DNA from: Ignisphaera sp.
GTDB taxonomy: Archaea; Thermoproteota; Thermoprotei_A; Sulfolobales; Ignisphaeraceae
Direction: 5' to 3'
NCBI GenBank assembly: GCA_038831005.1
Contig: JAWBKZ010000008.1
Span: 1-51,092, forward strand
Length of the DNA stretch: 51,092 nt
Shown: positions 1 through 8,479 of the stretch, in pieces
Layout: each line of letters opens with the position of its first letter
Numbering within the stretch: position 1 is the first letter of the stretch
Notes under the pieces: model-generated
What the model was told of the DNA's origin: nothing
The model's input: the letters and a program-made list of their open reading frames with translations, nothing else
The model's database searches: none
Translations under genes and position numbers: made by a program

Positions 1-160
1 GGTGAAGGAGTTGTTGTTGGTGTTGTTGGTGTTGGTGAAGGAGTTGTTGTTGGTGTTGTTGGTGTTGGTGAAGGAGTTGTTGTTGGTGTTGTTGGTGTTG
101 GTGAAGGAGTTGTTGTTGGTGTTGTTGGTGTTGGTGAAGGAGTTGTTGTTGGTGTTGTTG
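1..160 (-). repeat. 33-nt coding tandem repeat (Thr/Pro stalk)
   Basis: A 33-nt unit begins at 1, 34, 67, 100 and 133 and is perfect until about 160, giving roughly 4.8 copies in the window. Read on the minus strand it encodes TPTTPTTTPSP repeated. It lies in the stalk between the binding domain and the expected membrane anchor. More copies may lie outside the window. The plus-strand Leu/Val-rich reading is only a shadow. Confidence 0.9.
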
Positions 161-2096
161 TTAGTACTGGTCTACCTGATTCTATTCTGAAGCTTTTTGC
201 TTCATATATTGTCCTTCTTAGATATTCGTTATACTTTTTCATAGATATGAGGGCTCCTCCTTCTTCTACTGGCGCTAACCACCATGGTTTTTCAATTGGT
301 TTTCCTGTTGGTGTTAAGAAGAATACCACAGGTACACTACCCCACCATGATGGTAGCCACCATGGTCTCTGTGCATTTGGCCATCCATCCCAGTATTTAT
401 TGTTGTATATCCAGAATACTGGTGTATAGAATAATGGTATTGATGGTAGATCTTCGAATAGTATCTCTTGGATAGCGTAGGCCAGCTCTTTTTCACGTTC
501 AGGATCTATTAGTGATCTCATCATTTCTTCAAATAATGCGTTCAACCTATCGTTTGTATAGCCTATCCATCTAGCCATGTTGCCCCATGGAGAGTATAGA
601 GCATTTCCATAAGAGTTTCTAACATGGCCTACTTCATATGCTCCAGCACTCCAACACAATGTTGCTTCGAATCTACCGTTGGAGAAGCTTTCCCACCAAA
701 CTCTATAGTCAACAGCTTGTACTGCTACTTGTATACCTATATCTTTTAGTGCATCAGATATAAGTGAAGCTATGTTGTTCTCAAGAACAGCTCCTGCAGA
801 CACTAGTATTGTGAATCTCAAGGATGTTCCATCTGGAAGTTCTCTAACACCATCTTTATCTCTATCAACAATTCCTGCAGCATCAAGCATACCTCTTGCT
901 TTAGCTAGATCTTGCTTAAGTAGACAGTCTGGTGTTCCCCAATACTTTTGACATGCTTCACGATTCACATAATCTTCGTATACACCTTCAGCAACAAATC
1001 CAACAACAGGTGCCTGTTTTACTAATCCTAATAAACCATATTCAGTAATATCTTCCCACGGTATAGCCCAGGCAATAGCTCTTCTTACCTCGACTCTCTG
1101 GAAGATAGGTAGATTGAGGTTGAGATATAGCCAGAAACTTGCTCCAGGTATGAAGTATGGCTGTACATCAGACCATGTCTTTATACCATACTTTGTTTTA
1201 AGTTCATCAACATTAGGTACAAATACTCCTGCTCCACCACCTATAATACCTAAAGCATCTATATCGCCTCTGGTTAAAGCTGATACTGCTACTGTAACAT
1301 CTTTATAGTATATGAATGTTAGATACTTAGCTGCAGGAAGACCAAAGATATCTTTACCCCACCAATTATCTATTCTCTCATATACAACCTGAGTAGCATC
1401 TGCGAAATAAAGTTTGTAGGGTCCACTAACGACCTGTTTATCTGGGTCATCATTTCTCCACTGAACTCTCATGCCTTCGCCCATTTCATCAATAAGAGGT
1501 TTGAAGATATGTACCGGTACTGGTCTTATGAATAGTACGCATCCTATAGGGCCTCCAAGCCAATCCATAACTATTTCCTCTCTTGGTGGAGGTTCTTCAC
1601 CTGGTGATCTAGCTATGTAGTACTTTAGTGTTTTATTATCGATTACCTCGTAGTTATATATACACCAGTCTCCCCATAGACCAGCACCTACTTGTCTGCT
1701 TAACTGGTAACCCTCTATTATGTCTCTACTAGTTATGGGTGTTCCATCGCTCCAGCGAGCTTCATCCCTTATGTGTAGCGTTATAGTGATTTCGTCTCCA
1801 TTGAATTCTATCTTATCTATAAGGAATAAGAGCCAGTCCTGGGTTAATGTATTCTGAATAGCTACTGATGGGTATAGAATATGCCAGGCACCCCACTCCA
1901 TACCACCCGTGCCTCCAGGAGCAAAGATGTTCCAGTTTAGTGTTGGTGCACCTATGTTTCCTATAACTAGAGACTCTTCACGTCTTGCTCTTTGCGCATT
2001 TATGTGTGTATTCGCTATAGCAAGAGCTGTGCTTAATAACATCATTAAGATGAAGAGATACACCAGGTGTTTGTTTCTTGAGATCAAAGGATCCAC
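1..2096 (-). CDS. ABC transporter substrate-binding protein, family 5 (partial, C-terminus cut by window edge)
   Basis: Extracellular binding protein of a Dpp/Opp-type ABC importer. The reverse strand is open from GTG at 2096 to base 1. It begins with a hydrophobic signal segment (about residues 12-30), then a mature domain with family 5 features such as RWSDGTPIT and YERIDNWWGKDIFGLPAAKY. The latter aligns by eye with LERVDNWWGKAVFGLPQPKY in the importer binding protein at 12521-14563, so the two are paralogues. The C-terminus enters a Thr/Pro/Ser stalk made of 11-residue repeats and runs off the window; a terminal membrane anchor is expected by analogy. An in-frame TAA at 2115-2117 limits the start to GTG 2096 or TTG 2087. 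No permease is visible on this side, and the ligand is unknown (peptide or oligosaccharide). Confidence 0.85.
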   Translation of the reverse strand, partial: MDPLISRNKHLVYLFILMMLLSTALAIANTHINAQRARREESLVIGNIGAPTLNWNIFAPGGTGGMEWGAWHILYPSVAIQNTLTQDWLLFLIDKIEFNGDEITITLHIRDEARWSDGTPITSRDIIEGYQLSRQVGAGLWGDWCIYNYEVIDNKTLKYYIARSPGEEPPPREEIVMDWLGGPIGCVLFIRPVPVHIFKPLIDEMGEGMRVQWRNDDPDKQVVSGPYKLYFADATQVVYERIDNWWGKDIFGLPAAKYLTFIYYKDVTVAVSALTRGDIDALGIIGGGAGVFVPNVDELKTKYGIKTWSDVQPYFIPGASFWLYLNLNLPIFQRVEVRRAIAWAIPWEDITEYGLLGLVKQAPVVGFVAEGVYEDYVNREACQKYWGTPDCLLKQDLAKARGMLDAAGIVDRDKDGVRELPDGTSLRFTILVSAGAVLENNIASLISDALKDIGIQVAVQAVDYRVWWESFSNGRFEATLCWSAGAYEVGHVRNSYGNALYSPWGNMARWIGYTNDRLNALFEEMMRSLIDPEREKELAYAIQEILFEDLPSIPLFYTPVFWIYNNKYWDGWPNAQRPWWLPSWWGSVPVVFFLTPTGKPIEKPWWLAPVEEGGALISMKKYNEYLRRTIYEAKSFRIESGRPVLTTTPTTTPSPTPTTPTTTPSPTPTTPTTTPSPTPTTPTTTPSPTPTTPTTTPS

Positions 2097-2113
2097 CCGG
2101 TCTGGTTTATTTA

Positions 2114-2121
2114 CTTATATA
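2114..2121 (-). promoter_or_regulatory. TATA box for the left-edge binding protein
   Basis: On the minus strand the sequence reads GGAGTATATAAGTAA, with the TATATAAG core about 20-25 nt before the GTG at 2096. This is the usual archaeal spacing for a leaderless transcript, and no Shine-Dalgarno sequence precedes the start. Both points support GTG 2096. Confidence 0.55.
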
Positions 2122-2207
2122 CTCCTTATTGTAAGCTTAAAAATTTATTTAGCATACCGTAAAAATCTAGATGAGATGAACAAGAGGATAGATAGTAATG
2201 AAAGATG

Positions 2208-3671
2208 CTAGCCCAGGTTCTGAATCAATATATTGAGTTTACTGATGATAGCGTCTTTAAATGTGCTCCTAAGCTTTTCTATATCTACACTATTGTTGCG
2301 AATGGCATTACCAAGTTCACGTGCTTTATCTAGCGTAAATACTGTTTTGCCACCTGTTAGAGGATCTATGAATTCTACAGGCTGACCCACCATATCGAGA
2401 TACCTGTAATATTCTTCGAGAACTATCTCTCTGTTAATGTACTTCTCTACAATACGGTTCACGACTATCCTTAGCAGTTCTCTAACATCTTGATCTGCTA
2501 TAATTGTGTCTCCGTAAAGAGCTATAGCTGGTGCTGCTTCACCCAGCACAAGCTCCATATTTACTGGCGATGCATAAAGATTCGTTATAGCTGGATCCCT
2601 ATAGATTATCCTGGGGTTTGTATTGTTGTATCCTAGAACCGGTATGTAGAAACTCCATCCAGTTCTGTTTAGGAACATCTTATCTTGTGCTTCTGTCAAA
2701 ACCCATCTGATTAGTCTATACATGCCTTCTAGACCATCATCAGTAGTTCTAGCAGCTATAGCTATAGGTGTGAACCAGAATCCTGTCTCATTCCTGGGAA
2801 ATATTATCCGGAGTTTATCGGGAAACATAGAGTAAGCTGTATATGCGTCACCAAACTCCAGAACAGTGAGTAATGCTTTTCCAAAAGATATAGAGTCTCT
2901 CGCTTGACGAGTACCTGTCTCAAGTCTTGAGATAGAACCAAAGATCACGGATATCAATGTCCAGCCTTTCTCCCAACCGTACTTCGATAGAAGTGTATTA
3001 ACTGTATTCATCATTGGTGCTCTATTAGTTACAGGATAGGCTGCTACAACGTTCCCTCCTTTAGTTATTACTGCAACGTATTCAGGTTTGATCAAGTCTA
3101 TCCATGAACTCGGTACCTCTAATCCGTATTTGTTAGCGTAATCAGTGTTAACTAACCATGTGTATGGTACAAAGAACATTGCAATCCAGCACAATCTGCC
3201 ATCATCTGTATACCCCTTGAGGAGTTCTGGTACATCTCTAGCTAATGCAAGGATTTCTGGATCGTCTATTGGGTGTAGAGCTCCTTCTCTACATAGAATA
3301 GTTATGTTGTATCTGTTCTGTCCTATAAATCCATCTACACTTCCATTAATGCCTGCAGCTTTCCATACTTTTGGATCTTCAATCCTTATAAATGATATAT
3401 TCGTTATATTCAGCCTCATTGATGCAGAAGGAAGTACTACACCCACTCTAGGCATACCGCTTTCAGCGAAAAAGTATCTATTAAAATCGTCACAACCCCA
3501 TTGACTCCATGTAGACATAATCTTCAAGGATATAGGCTTAAGCTGTTTAACTTCAGATGTTTCTTGCCGACCTGGTGATATAATGATATTGTATATACCA
3601 AACAATGCTATACCTAAGATGACTACAATTGCTACAACCATTAATACCGCGTTTTTCCTCATACCGATCAC
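2208..3671 (-). CDS. Extracellular solute-binding protein, family 1-like
   Basis: A 487-residue protein with one N-terminal hydrophobic segment (about residues 7-28), which acts as signal or anchor, followed by a large periplasmic-binding-like domain. Recognisable features are IMSTWSQWGCDDFNRYF near the start, the central PYTWLVNTDYANKYGLEVPSSW, typical of family 1 binding proteins, and YRLIRWVLTEAQDKMFL in the second lobe. It has no Thr/Pro stalk, unlike the family 5 proteins here. The first codon is GTG 3671; ATG 3662 is an alternative three codons in. No permease or ATPase gene adjoins it, so it may use a transporter elsewhere. The ligand is unknown (iron, sugar and anion binders share this fold). 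Confidence 0.7.
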   Translation of the reverse strand: MIGMRKNAVLMVVAIVVILGIALFGIYNIIISPGRQETSEVKQLKPISLKIMSTWSQWGCDDFNRYFFAESGMPRVGVVLPSASMRLNITNISFIRIEDPKVWKAAGINGSVDGFIGQNRYNITILCREGALHPIDDPEILALARDVPELLKGYTDDGRLCWIAMFFVPYTWLVNTDYANKYGLEVPSSWIDLIKPEYVAVITKGGNVVAAYPVTNRAPMMNTVNTLLSKYGWEKGWTLISVIFGSISRLETGTRQARDSISFGKALLTVLEFGDAYTAYSMFPDKLRIIFPRNETGFWFTPIAIAARTTDDGLEGMYRLIRWVLTEAQDKMFLNRTGWSFYIPVLGYNNTNPRIIYRDPAITNLYASPVNMELVLGEAAPAIALYGDTIIADQDVRELLRIVVNRIVEKYINREIVLEEYYRYLDMVGQPVEFIDPLTGGKTVFTLDKARELGNAIRNNSVDIEKLRSTFKDAIISKLNILIQNLG

Positions 3672-3759
3672 ATATCTGGAATTCTTTCTACAGAATTTAT
3701 AAAATTTAGAGACACTAGATCGAACAATGTTCTACACATTATCTATCCATGACCGAGAA

Positions 3760-3803
3760 ACATATCATATCAATAAACTGTTTTTTCGTATGATATGATA
3801 TGT
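3760..3803. promoter_or_regulatory. Perfect 13-bp inverted repeat with 18-nt loop
   Basis: ACATATCATATCA (3760-3772) is exactly mirrored by TGATATGATATGT (3791-3803). It sits between the stop of the SpoIIM-family gene (3834) and the start of the binding protein (3671), both on the minus strand. It could terminate the former or act as an operator for the latter; the sequence does not decide. Confidence 0.4.
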
Positions 3804-3833
3804 AGTGATTTGCGGAAACTTGGATGGACATAC

Positions 3834-4418
3834 TTAGTCAATGAGGCTAGAAACTATATATGGTGTTATGAAGGATTCTATGAAGCTGGCGACTAAGAGT
3901 AGTAGAACAATTATCAGGATTATTTTTGGAAGAATCTTCAATGTTTTAGCTATATCTTCTCTATTTCTTTTAAATACATATTTCCAGAAGTCTATACCGA
4001 GCTTAGTTCCAAAAGCTGACGCCATGAGTATTGCTGGAAGTTCGAAAACACCGTGAGGAGCTATAGCTACAAAGCCTAGGAGTGGTGAGCCTCCAGTCAT
4101 AATAACCAACATTATCACCATACCTACAATAAACCCATTGGCAAAAACTATTGCGCCGGGAATAAATACAAGTAGACCTGAGGCTATAGATATGGCCGCA
4201 ACTAGTAGGTTCCTTCTAAATATATAGAAAGCTGTATCAATGCTATAGAATTCTATAGGGATATCTCCGTAAGCTTGCTTGATCATATCATTTACTGTTT
4301 GAAGCTCGTTTGGCTCAAACATCACGAGATATAGTGTAGCAAAAGAGCCTAGAAGCCAACTCACTATGAATATAATGACCATGACCAGGAAAAACATCTT
4401 CAGAGACACAACATTCAC
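3834..4418 (-). CDS. SpoIIM / DUF95 family membrane protein
   Basis: A 194-residue polytopic membrane protein. Hydrophobic segments lie at about residues 7-32, 70-95, 97-120 and 165-190. The family signature is the stretch APHGVFELPAILMASAFGTKLG around residues 120-141, which matches the 'PHG-E-PA' motif of the stage II sporulation protein M (DUF95) family. Archaeal members have nothing to do with sporulation and no firmly known role; they often occur near transport or envelope genes. Here it stands alone between the end of the cobamide operon and a binding protein. Family assignment is confident; function is not. Confidence 0.8.
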   Translation of the reverse strand: MNVVSLKMFFLVMVIIFIVSWLLGSFATLYLVMFEPNELQTVNDMIKQAYGDIPIEFYSIDTAFYIFRRNLLVAAISIASGLLVFIPGAIVFANGFIVGMVIMLVIMTGGSPLLGFVAIAPHGVFELPAILMASAFGTKLGIDFWKYVFKRNREDIAKTLKILPKIILIIVLLLLVASFIESFITPYIVSSLID

Positions 4419-4502
4419 CTCTAGATATGTGCCACAAACTACTGGACTAATATACTGATTTACAGCTATATATTTCTACCTCAATGTATGTCGCTATGAT
4501 GG

Positions 4503-4515
4503 TTGGCTAAGCCAA
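4503..4515. promoter_or_regulatory. Short palindrome TTGGCT-A-AGCCAA
   Basis: A perfect 6-bp inverted repeat with a one-base centre, about 85 nt upstream of the SpoIIM-family start and downstream of the cobamide operon. It may be an operator or chance. Confidence 0.25.
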
Positions 4516-4554
4516 ACTACGTGTATTTGTTTTAATCAGTACTTCAATAGAATG

Positions 4555-4575
4555 GGTTATGGATAATACATAACC
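4555..4575 (-). terminator. Hairpin after the cobamide operon
   Basis: GGTTATG (4555-4561) and CATAACC (4569-4575) form a 7-bp stem with a 7-nt loop, starting 22 nt beyond the stop codon of the last operon gene (4598). No strong T-run follows on the minus strand, so a terminator or 3'-end stabilising role is a guess from position. Confidence 0.3.
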
Positions 4576-4597
4576 ATGTCTTTAGATTCAATTGGTT

Positions 4598-5368
4598 CTA
4601 GTAATCGTATATAGATCTGCATATAGATACAGTTCCTGCACCATCTTCAGCTGGCGTCTTTATTCTCTGACTGATAACATGTAGATCTCTTGACCTTAGT
4701 ATCTCTCTCAAGATTTCTTTTCCCTGCATTTTCTCTGATCTCAAACAATTTATCGGTATCTTGAACGCTATATCCAGTACTTCTCTATCTAGGAGTAGGG
4801 CTACAGCCTTTACACCTATACACTTTGCTATTTCTAGCTCTGGGTATCTACTATAAGCTAACCTGTTAATGGTTTCCTCAAGTTCTTTTTCAACAAGTTT
4901 TAATAGAAAGCTATAGCCAGCGAAAACCTCATCTCCACCACTTCCTGTATAGATACATCTACATCCATCTCTTTTGGCTTCTCTAAGTACTGAATAGAAA
5001 ACTATATCGTTTCTGATCTCTATACATCCACCATCTCTATGCGAGTCAATTCTATCCCTACCTATACACCCAATAACACTGCTCACCAGATTATCGATAT
5101 CTCCTTGATCTATATAGATGTACTTAACATCTATATTGAAGAGCTTAGCTATATGGTTTACATATACAAGATCTTTCGGAAGACCTTGTCTATATACAGC
5201 CGTATAGCCTCTAGGCTTATAGCCAGCTGATATACTTGCTAAAAGCACTAGTGATGTGTCTATTCCACCACTTAAAGCAATACAATCACATCTATACTTC
5301 TCTACAGATTCCACCAGCACATTGAACATCTTCTCTACATATATACTGCAGGGCATGGAGACTCTCAT
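4598..5368 (-). CDS. Asparagine-synthase-like ATP-pyrophosphatase (no glutaminase domain)
   Basis: A 256-residue stand-alone synthetase domain of the PP-loop ATP-pyrophosphatase superfamily. The PP-loop is LSGGIDTS (residues 32-39) and the second asparagine-synthetase signature is TGSGGDEVFAGYSF (141-154). Such domains adenylate a carboxylate or carbonyl. The N-terminal glutamine amidotransferase half of AsnB is absent, so the nitrogen (or sulfur) donor must differ or come from a partner. Its ATG shares one base with the stop of the DUF71 gene (TAATG), and it is the last gene of the cobamide operon, which suggests a corrinoid-related or amide-forming job. The substrate is unknown. True asparagine synthesis is less likely given the length and context. 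Confidence 0.7.
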   Translation of the reverse strand: MRVSMPCSIYVEKMFNVLVESVEKYRCDCIALSGGIDTSLVLLASISAGYKPRGYTAVYRQGLPKDLVYVNHIAKLFNIDVKYIYIDQGDIDNLVSSVIGCIGRDRIDSHRDGGCIEIRNDIVFYSVLREAKRDGCRCIYTGSGGDEVFAGYSFLLKLVEKELEETINRLAYSRYPELEIAKCIGVKAVALLLDREVLDIAFKIPINCLRSEKMQGKEILREILRSRDLHVISQRIKTPAEDGAGTVSICRSIYDY

Positions 5369-5991
5369 TAGATCAGCCTCAAGATAATGTAGCTACCATA
5401 GCTTTCAGATCCTATAGTCTTGTAGCCGAGAGTAGATCTGTGGAGTGGTCCTGTTAAAACTACTGTATGGTATTCGCCTTTTTCTCCTAGAGGATCTACA
5501 CCTATTTTTAGCGCTTTTTCGACAAATAGATCGACATTACTTTTACCTAGTTCTACACCAAGCCATTCACTTAAACTCTCTATACACCCTATTATGAGTG
5601 GTTTTACACCATCATTGAGCTCTCTATAGAGAAGATCAAGAGAATCTAAACCCCATAGAGGTTCAACAAGTGTTGCTCCTACTTCTTTAGCGAGTTTCTC
5701 CATATAGTTCAGATGCTCATCAACATACACATCTCCAGCAACTATAACATCTACCTGAAGCTTCTTAAGCAGATCAACTGTCTCCATAAACTCTCTACCT
5801 CTAGTAAGCCTTGCCACAGTAACCGGTATTTCGGCTAGAAGAAGTGTCTCAATAGATTTACCTATGTTGAGTAGATGTGGACTTGGTCTCGGAAACTCGT
5901 ATACAAGCACTATACCTAGATCCACTTTTCTACCATATCGATAGACAGCGTAGTAGGAATCCTTGCCTCCAGATAGAAAAGCTACATACAT
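5368..5991 (-). CDS. DUF71 / COG2102 ATP-pyrophosphatase (B12-linked subgroup likely)
   Basis: A 207-residue PP-loop protein with the exact motif SGGKDS at residues 7-12. The DUF71 family includes diphthine-ammonia ligase (Dph6), which amidates the diphthine carboxylate. Published comparative genomics splits off a subgroup that clusters with B12 salvage genes. The gene lies 2 nt after the SerK-like gene, inside a run of cobamide genes, so the B12-associated subgroup is the better call. The region GEYHTVVLTGPLH (near residue 170) matches the family's conserved C-terminal block. The exact substrate (for instance a corrinoid side-chain carboxylate) is not established. Confidence 0.75.
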   Translation of the reverse strand: MYVAFLSGGKDSYYAVYRYGRKVDLGIVLVYEFPRPSPHLLNIGKSIETLLLAEIPVTVARLTRGREFMETVDLLKKLQVDVIVAGDVYVDEHLNYMEKLAKEVGATLVEPLWGLDSLDLLYRELNDGVKPLIIGCIESLSEWLGVELGKSNVDLFVEKALKIGVDPLGEKGEYHTVVLTGPLHRSTLGYKTIGSESYGSYIILRLI

Positions 5992-5993
5992 AT

Positions 5994-6686
5994 TCAGACA
6001 CCAAGCTTTTGGAGAAGCTTTAAGGGATAGATTACGTAGAGATTCTTGAGATAGGTCTTGTGGTATGTTGTTCTAGGAGGAAAAGTCTCACTTTTTGTAG
6101 CAACTCTATAGATATCTTCTGGCTCTAGTTTTGGCATCAATACACATATATCTGAATAATAACATTTATCTATGTTTATAGGAATCTTAACCATATCGAA
6201 TAACGTATTTGAGGAACCAAGTTCTTTAAACGCTAGATAAACATCAATTCTATCAATATTCAAAACCATCATTATATCACCCACCTTAACCATCATTTCA
6301 TCGCTACCTCTCTTAACCATAGACTCTAGCTCTTCTACAGTCTTTACCACAGATCTATAGTCTATCAATCTACTTGACCCAATATACATCCATCCACCAA
6401 CATCATCTACATCTCTGTAGTCAGCTAAATAAGCTGGAACTACTTTTATACCAAGAAATTTTAGAGCATTAAGTCTATGATGACCATCGATAACTATAAG
6501 CCTGTTCTTTTCCACAATAATAGGCTTCCTTAAAGCTCCATCAACACTTATTGAGCCTAGAACTCTAGAACTATGTATAGGGTCGATATCTTCGTGAGGA
6601 ACAACATCATCTATGTAGAGTAGAACTAGATCAGCAAGACAATCAATACATGGATTCTCCTGGATTCTATATCTCTTTATTGGCAT
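5994..6686 (-). CDS. ParB/sulfiredoxin-fold protein, SerK-like free amino acid kinase
   Basis: A 230-residue protein with a ParB/Srx-type N-terminal domain. It shows the motif VIDGHHRLNAL (DGHHR at residues 67-71) and an acidic residue, E32, in the early loop. These resemble archaeal SerK, which phosphorylates free L-serine and which automatic annotation often labels 'ParB nuclease'. The gene lies in an operon with cobD (threonine-phosphate decarboxylase) and cbiB, which together need L-threonine phosphate or a serine analogue. I infer that it supplies the phosphorylated amino acid for the aminopropanol linker of cobamides. A DNA-binding ParB role is unlikely because no ParA or HTH is present. 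It ends 2 nt before the DUF71 gene. Confidence 0.65.
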   Translation of the reverse strand: MPIKRYRIQENPCIDCLADLVLLYIDDVVPHEDIDPIHSSRVLGSISVDGALRKPIIVEKNRLIVIDGHHRLNALKFLGIKVVPAYLADYRDVDDVGGWMYIGSSRLIDYRSVVKTVEELESMVKRGSDEMMVKVGDIMMVLNIDRIDVYLAFKELGSSNTLFDMVKIPINIDKCYYSDICVLMPKLEPEDIYRVATKSETFPPRTTYHKTYLKNLYVIYPLKLLQKLGV

Positions 6687-6722
6687 TTTACGCTACCTCA
6701 GAATTGTTAACATGATCTATCA

Positions 6723-7697
6723 CTATATGTTAGCTAAGTATATAAGATGATGTACAGATAACGCCAAGAGATGTAGAACAACTACATAGACTATAGATAC
6801 ATAGATAGAGAGTTTTACAGCTTTTAGTATATCGATATGTGTTGGTAAATGAAATTCTCTACCTATAGTATAGCTCTCAATCTTTTCAAGCTTAACACCT
6901 AGACATCCAGCTGTAGCCGCCATAGGGTTTCCAGCATTTATGCTTTCTGTAGATCTTCTATCTCTTAAATATATGTACCAACTTCTTCGAATAGATCCAC
7001 CAACAATAGAACATAAAGCTAGCGTAATTAGTGCAGTTAATCTTGCTGGAACAAAATTGAGGAATGTATCTACTTTTGCTGAAAACCATCCTATATCCTT
7101 AAACATAGGCTCTCTATAACCTACTGCAGAATCCATTGTATTAGCTAACCTCTGGATTAATGCTCCTATGCAGCCTAGAAAGAGGTAGAAGAATAGTGGT
7201 GATGTAAATCCGTCTACAAGACTCTCAAACAGAGACTCTATAGCGGCTGAAGCTATGTGGCCTTCATAAAGATTTTCAACATTTCTTCTAACGATATTTG
7301 AGACAGTTTTTCGAGCATGCACTATATCTCTATTCTTAAGATGTAGATAAACAGCTTTAACATAGTCTAGAAGCAGTTTTAGTGATAGAGAGACCTTCAA
7401 GAGATATATAGAGAATAATATCCAGAGAACTCTATGTATAGAGTTAAACACATAGAGAACAAACATATATAGAGCTGTATGGATAAAGACTGTGGCAATC
7501 CATAGAGCTACACCCATTAACCTATTCTTCGGAAGCTTTTTGTAGAGAATCATGACGAATCTATACGATGTGTGTACAGGATGTATCTTGTACATTATCC
7601 CGCTGTGGTATGGGTAGAGAAAATCAAGTATAAGAGCGCCTAAGAGTATTGAAGAGAACTCCACTATATCTCTAGGGAGAATCCAATCCAGATCCAT
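6723..7697 (-). CDS. cbiB: Adenosylcobinamide-phosphate synthase CbiB
   Basis: Integral membrane enzyme joining aminopropanol phosphate (or a variant) to adenosylcobyric acid. It has hydrophobic segments along its length and family motifs: HPVH near the N-terminus, a central block with NVENLYEGHIASAAIESLFESLVDG, in which the N-EG-AS-ESF-D pattern stands out, and STESINAGNPMAATAGCLGV late in the protein. The frame opens at ATG 7742, but I prefer ATG 7697, 15 codons in, because AGGTG lies about 7 nt upstream and the overlap with cobS shrinks from 79 to 34 nt. It lies downstream of cobS and 36 nt before the SerK-like gene. Assignment is firm. Confidence 0.88.
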   Translation of the reverse strand: MDLDWILPRDIVEFSSILLGALILDFLYPYHSGIMYKIHPVHTSYRFVMILYKKLPKNRLMGVALWIATVFIHTALYMFVLYVFNSIHRVLWILFSIYLLKVSLSLKLLLDYVKAVYLHLKNRDIVHARKTVSNIVRRNVENLYEGHIASAAIESLFESLVDGFTSPLFFYLFLGCIGALIQRLANTMDSAVGYREPMFKDIGWFSAKVDTFLNFVPARLTALITLALCSIVGGSIRRSWYIYLRDRRSTESINAGNPMAATAGCLGVKLEKIESYTIGREFHLPTHIDILKAVKLSIYVSIVYVVVLHLLALSVHHLIYLANI

Positions 7698-8479
7698 AGA
7701 TCTACACCTATAACATGTATAGTCATAACCATTAGATAGCATAGCTCAGATACAAAGCCCAGCACATCGCCATTAACGAAACCCAGAACCTTACTGGATA
7801 ACACATAGGTAGAGATTACAGCAATAATGAAAGCAACAGCTAGTAACATGATTAATGGAACTACTGTAGTGTGTATAGAGAACATAAGGGCTATAGTTAA
7901 AGCAACTGCTATAGCTATACCGAGAAACACATCTATGTCTCTGACACTATGCTTGAATACTCTACCTATACCTTCTGGAGGTTCTCTACCTAGATAAGAT
8001 AGTGTAGGCATGGAAACTATAGACCATACTTCAGCAGAAATAATCAAAACTATTGATATATCTGGTCTTGTCTTGATCAAGATGCTAAGTATCGATGAAT
8101 ATAGTCCTAAAACAAATAGCACGAATATCGCTATTGCGTAAGAACCTCTATACCTATCTTTAACAACTCTATACGCATCTACACCAAATCTATATGCCAA
8201 GACAGCTTCTGAGAAATCTATAAAACCATCTACATGTAGAAATCCCTGCATAATATAGTGCATAGCTATTACCGTAAACGTCGCTAGAAAAGGTGCATCT
8301 ATATCTACTATATATAGTATATAGAGTGGGAGAATAGTGAATAATCCACGTATCAAACCAATAATCGGGAGAAGGTATAGAGATCCAAAAACAAGAGTAT
8401 TAGATCTCAACCTATGTGGTAAAGGTATTGGTGTTAAAAAGGATAAAAGTGCGAAAAAGTTCTTCAATACTTTAACCAA
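7664..8479 (-). CDS. cobS: Adenosylcobinamide-GDP ribazoletransferase (cobalamin synthase) CobS
   Basis: Last step of cobamide assembly: joins GDP-cobinamide to alpha-ribazole (or its phosphate) at the membrane. The 271-residue protein is mostly hydrophobic and carries the CobS signature HVDGFIDF at residues 82-89, followed by KDRYRGSYA (107-115). It starts at TTG 8479, eight bases inside the end of cobD, with AAGGAGAT about 7 nt upstream on the minus strand. Its length is normal for the family. It runs into cbiB with overlap, so translation is probably coupled. Confidence 0.9.
   Translation of the reverse strand: MVKVLKNFFALLSFLTPIPLPHRLRSNTLVFGSLYLLPIIGLIRGLFTILPLYILYIVDIDAPFLATFTVIAMHYIMQGFLHVDGFIDFSEAVLAYRFGVDAYRVVKDRYRGSYAIAIFVLFVLGLYSSILSILIKTRPDISIVLIISAEVWSIVSMPTLSYLGREPPEGIGRVFKHSVRDIDVFLGIAIAVALTIALMFSIHTTVVPLIMLLAVAFIIAVISTYVLSSKVLGFVNGDVLGFVSELCYLMVMTIHVIGVDLWIWIGFSLEI

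Noticed and set aside
2-190. 62-residue Leu/Val repeat frame on the plus strand
   Set aside because: It is the antisense reading of the Thr/Pro stalk repeats of a well-supported minus-strand binding protein.
5994-6686. Calling this gene a chromosome-partition ParB
   Set aside because: There is no HTH region or ParA partner, and the DGHHR motif with cobamide neighbours fits a SerK-like kinase better.
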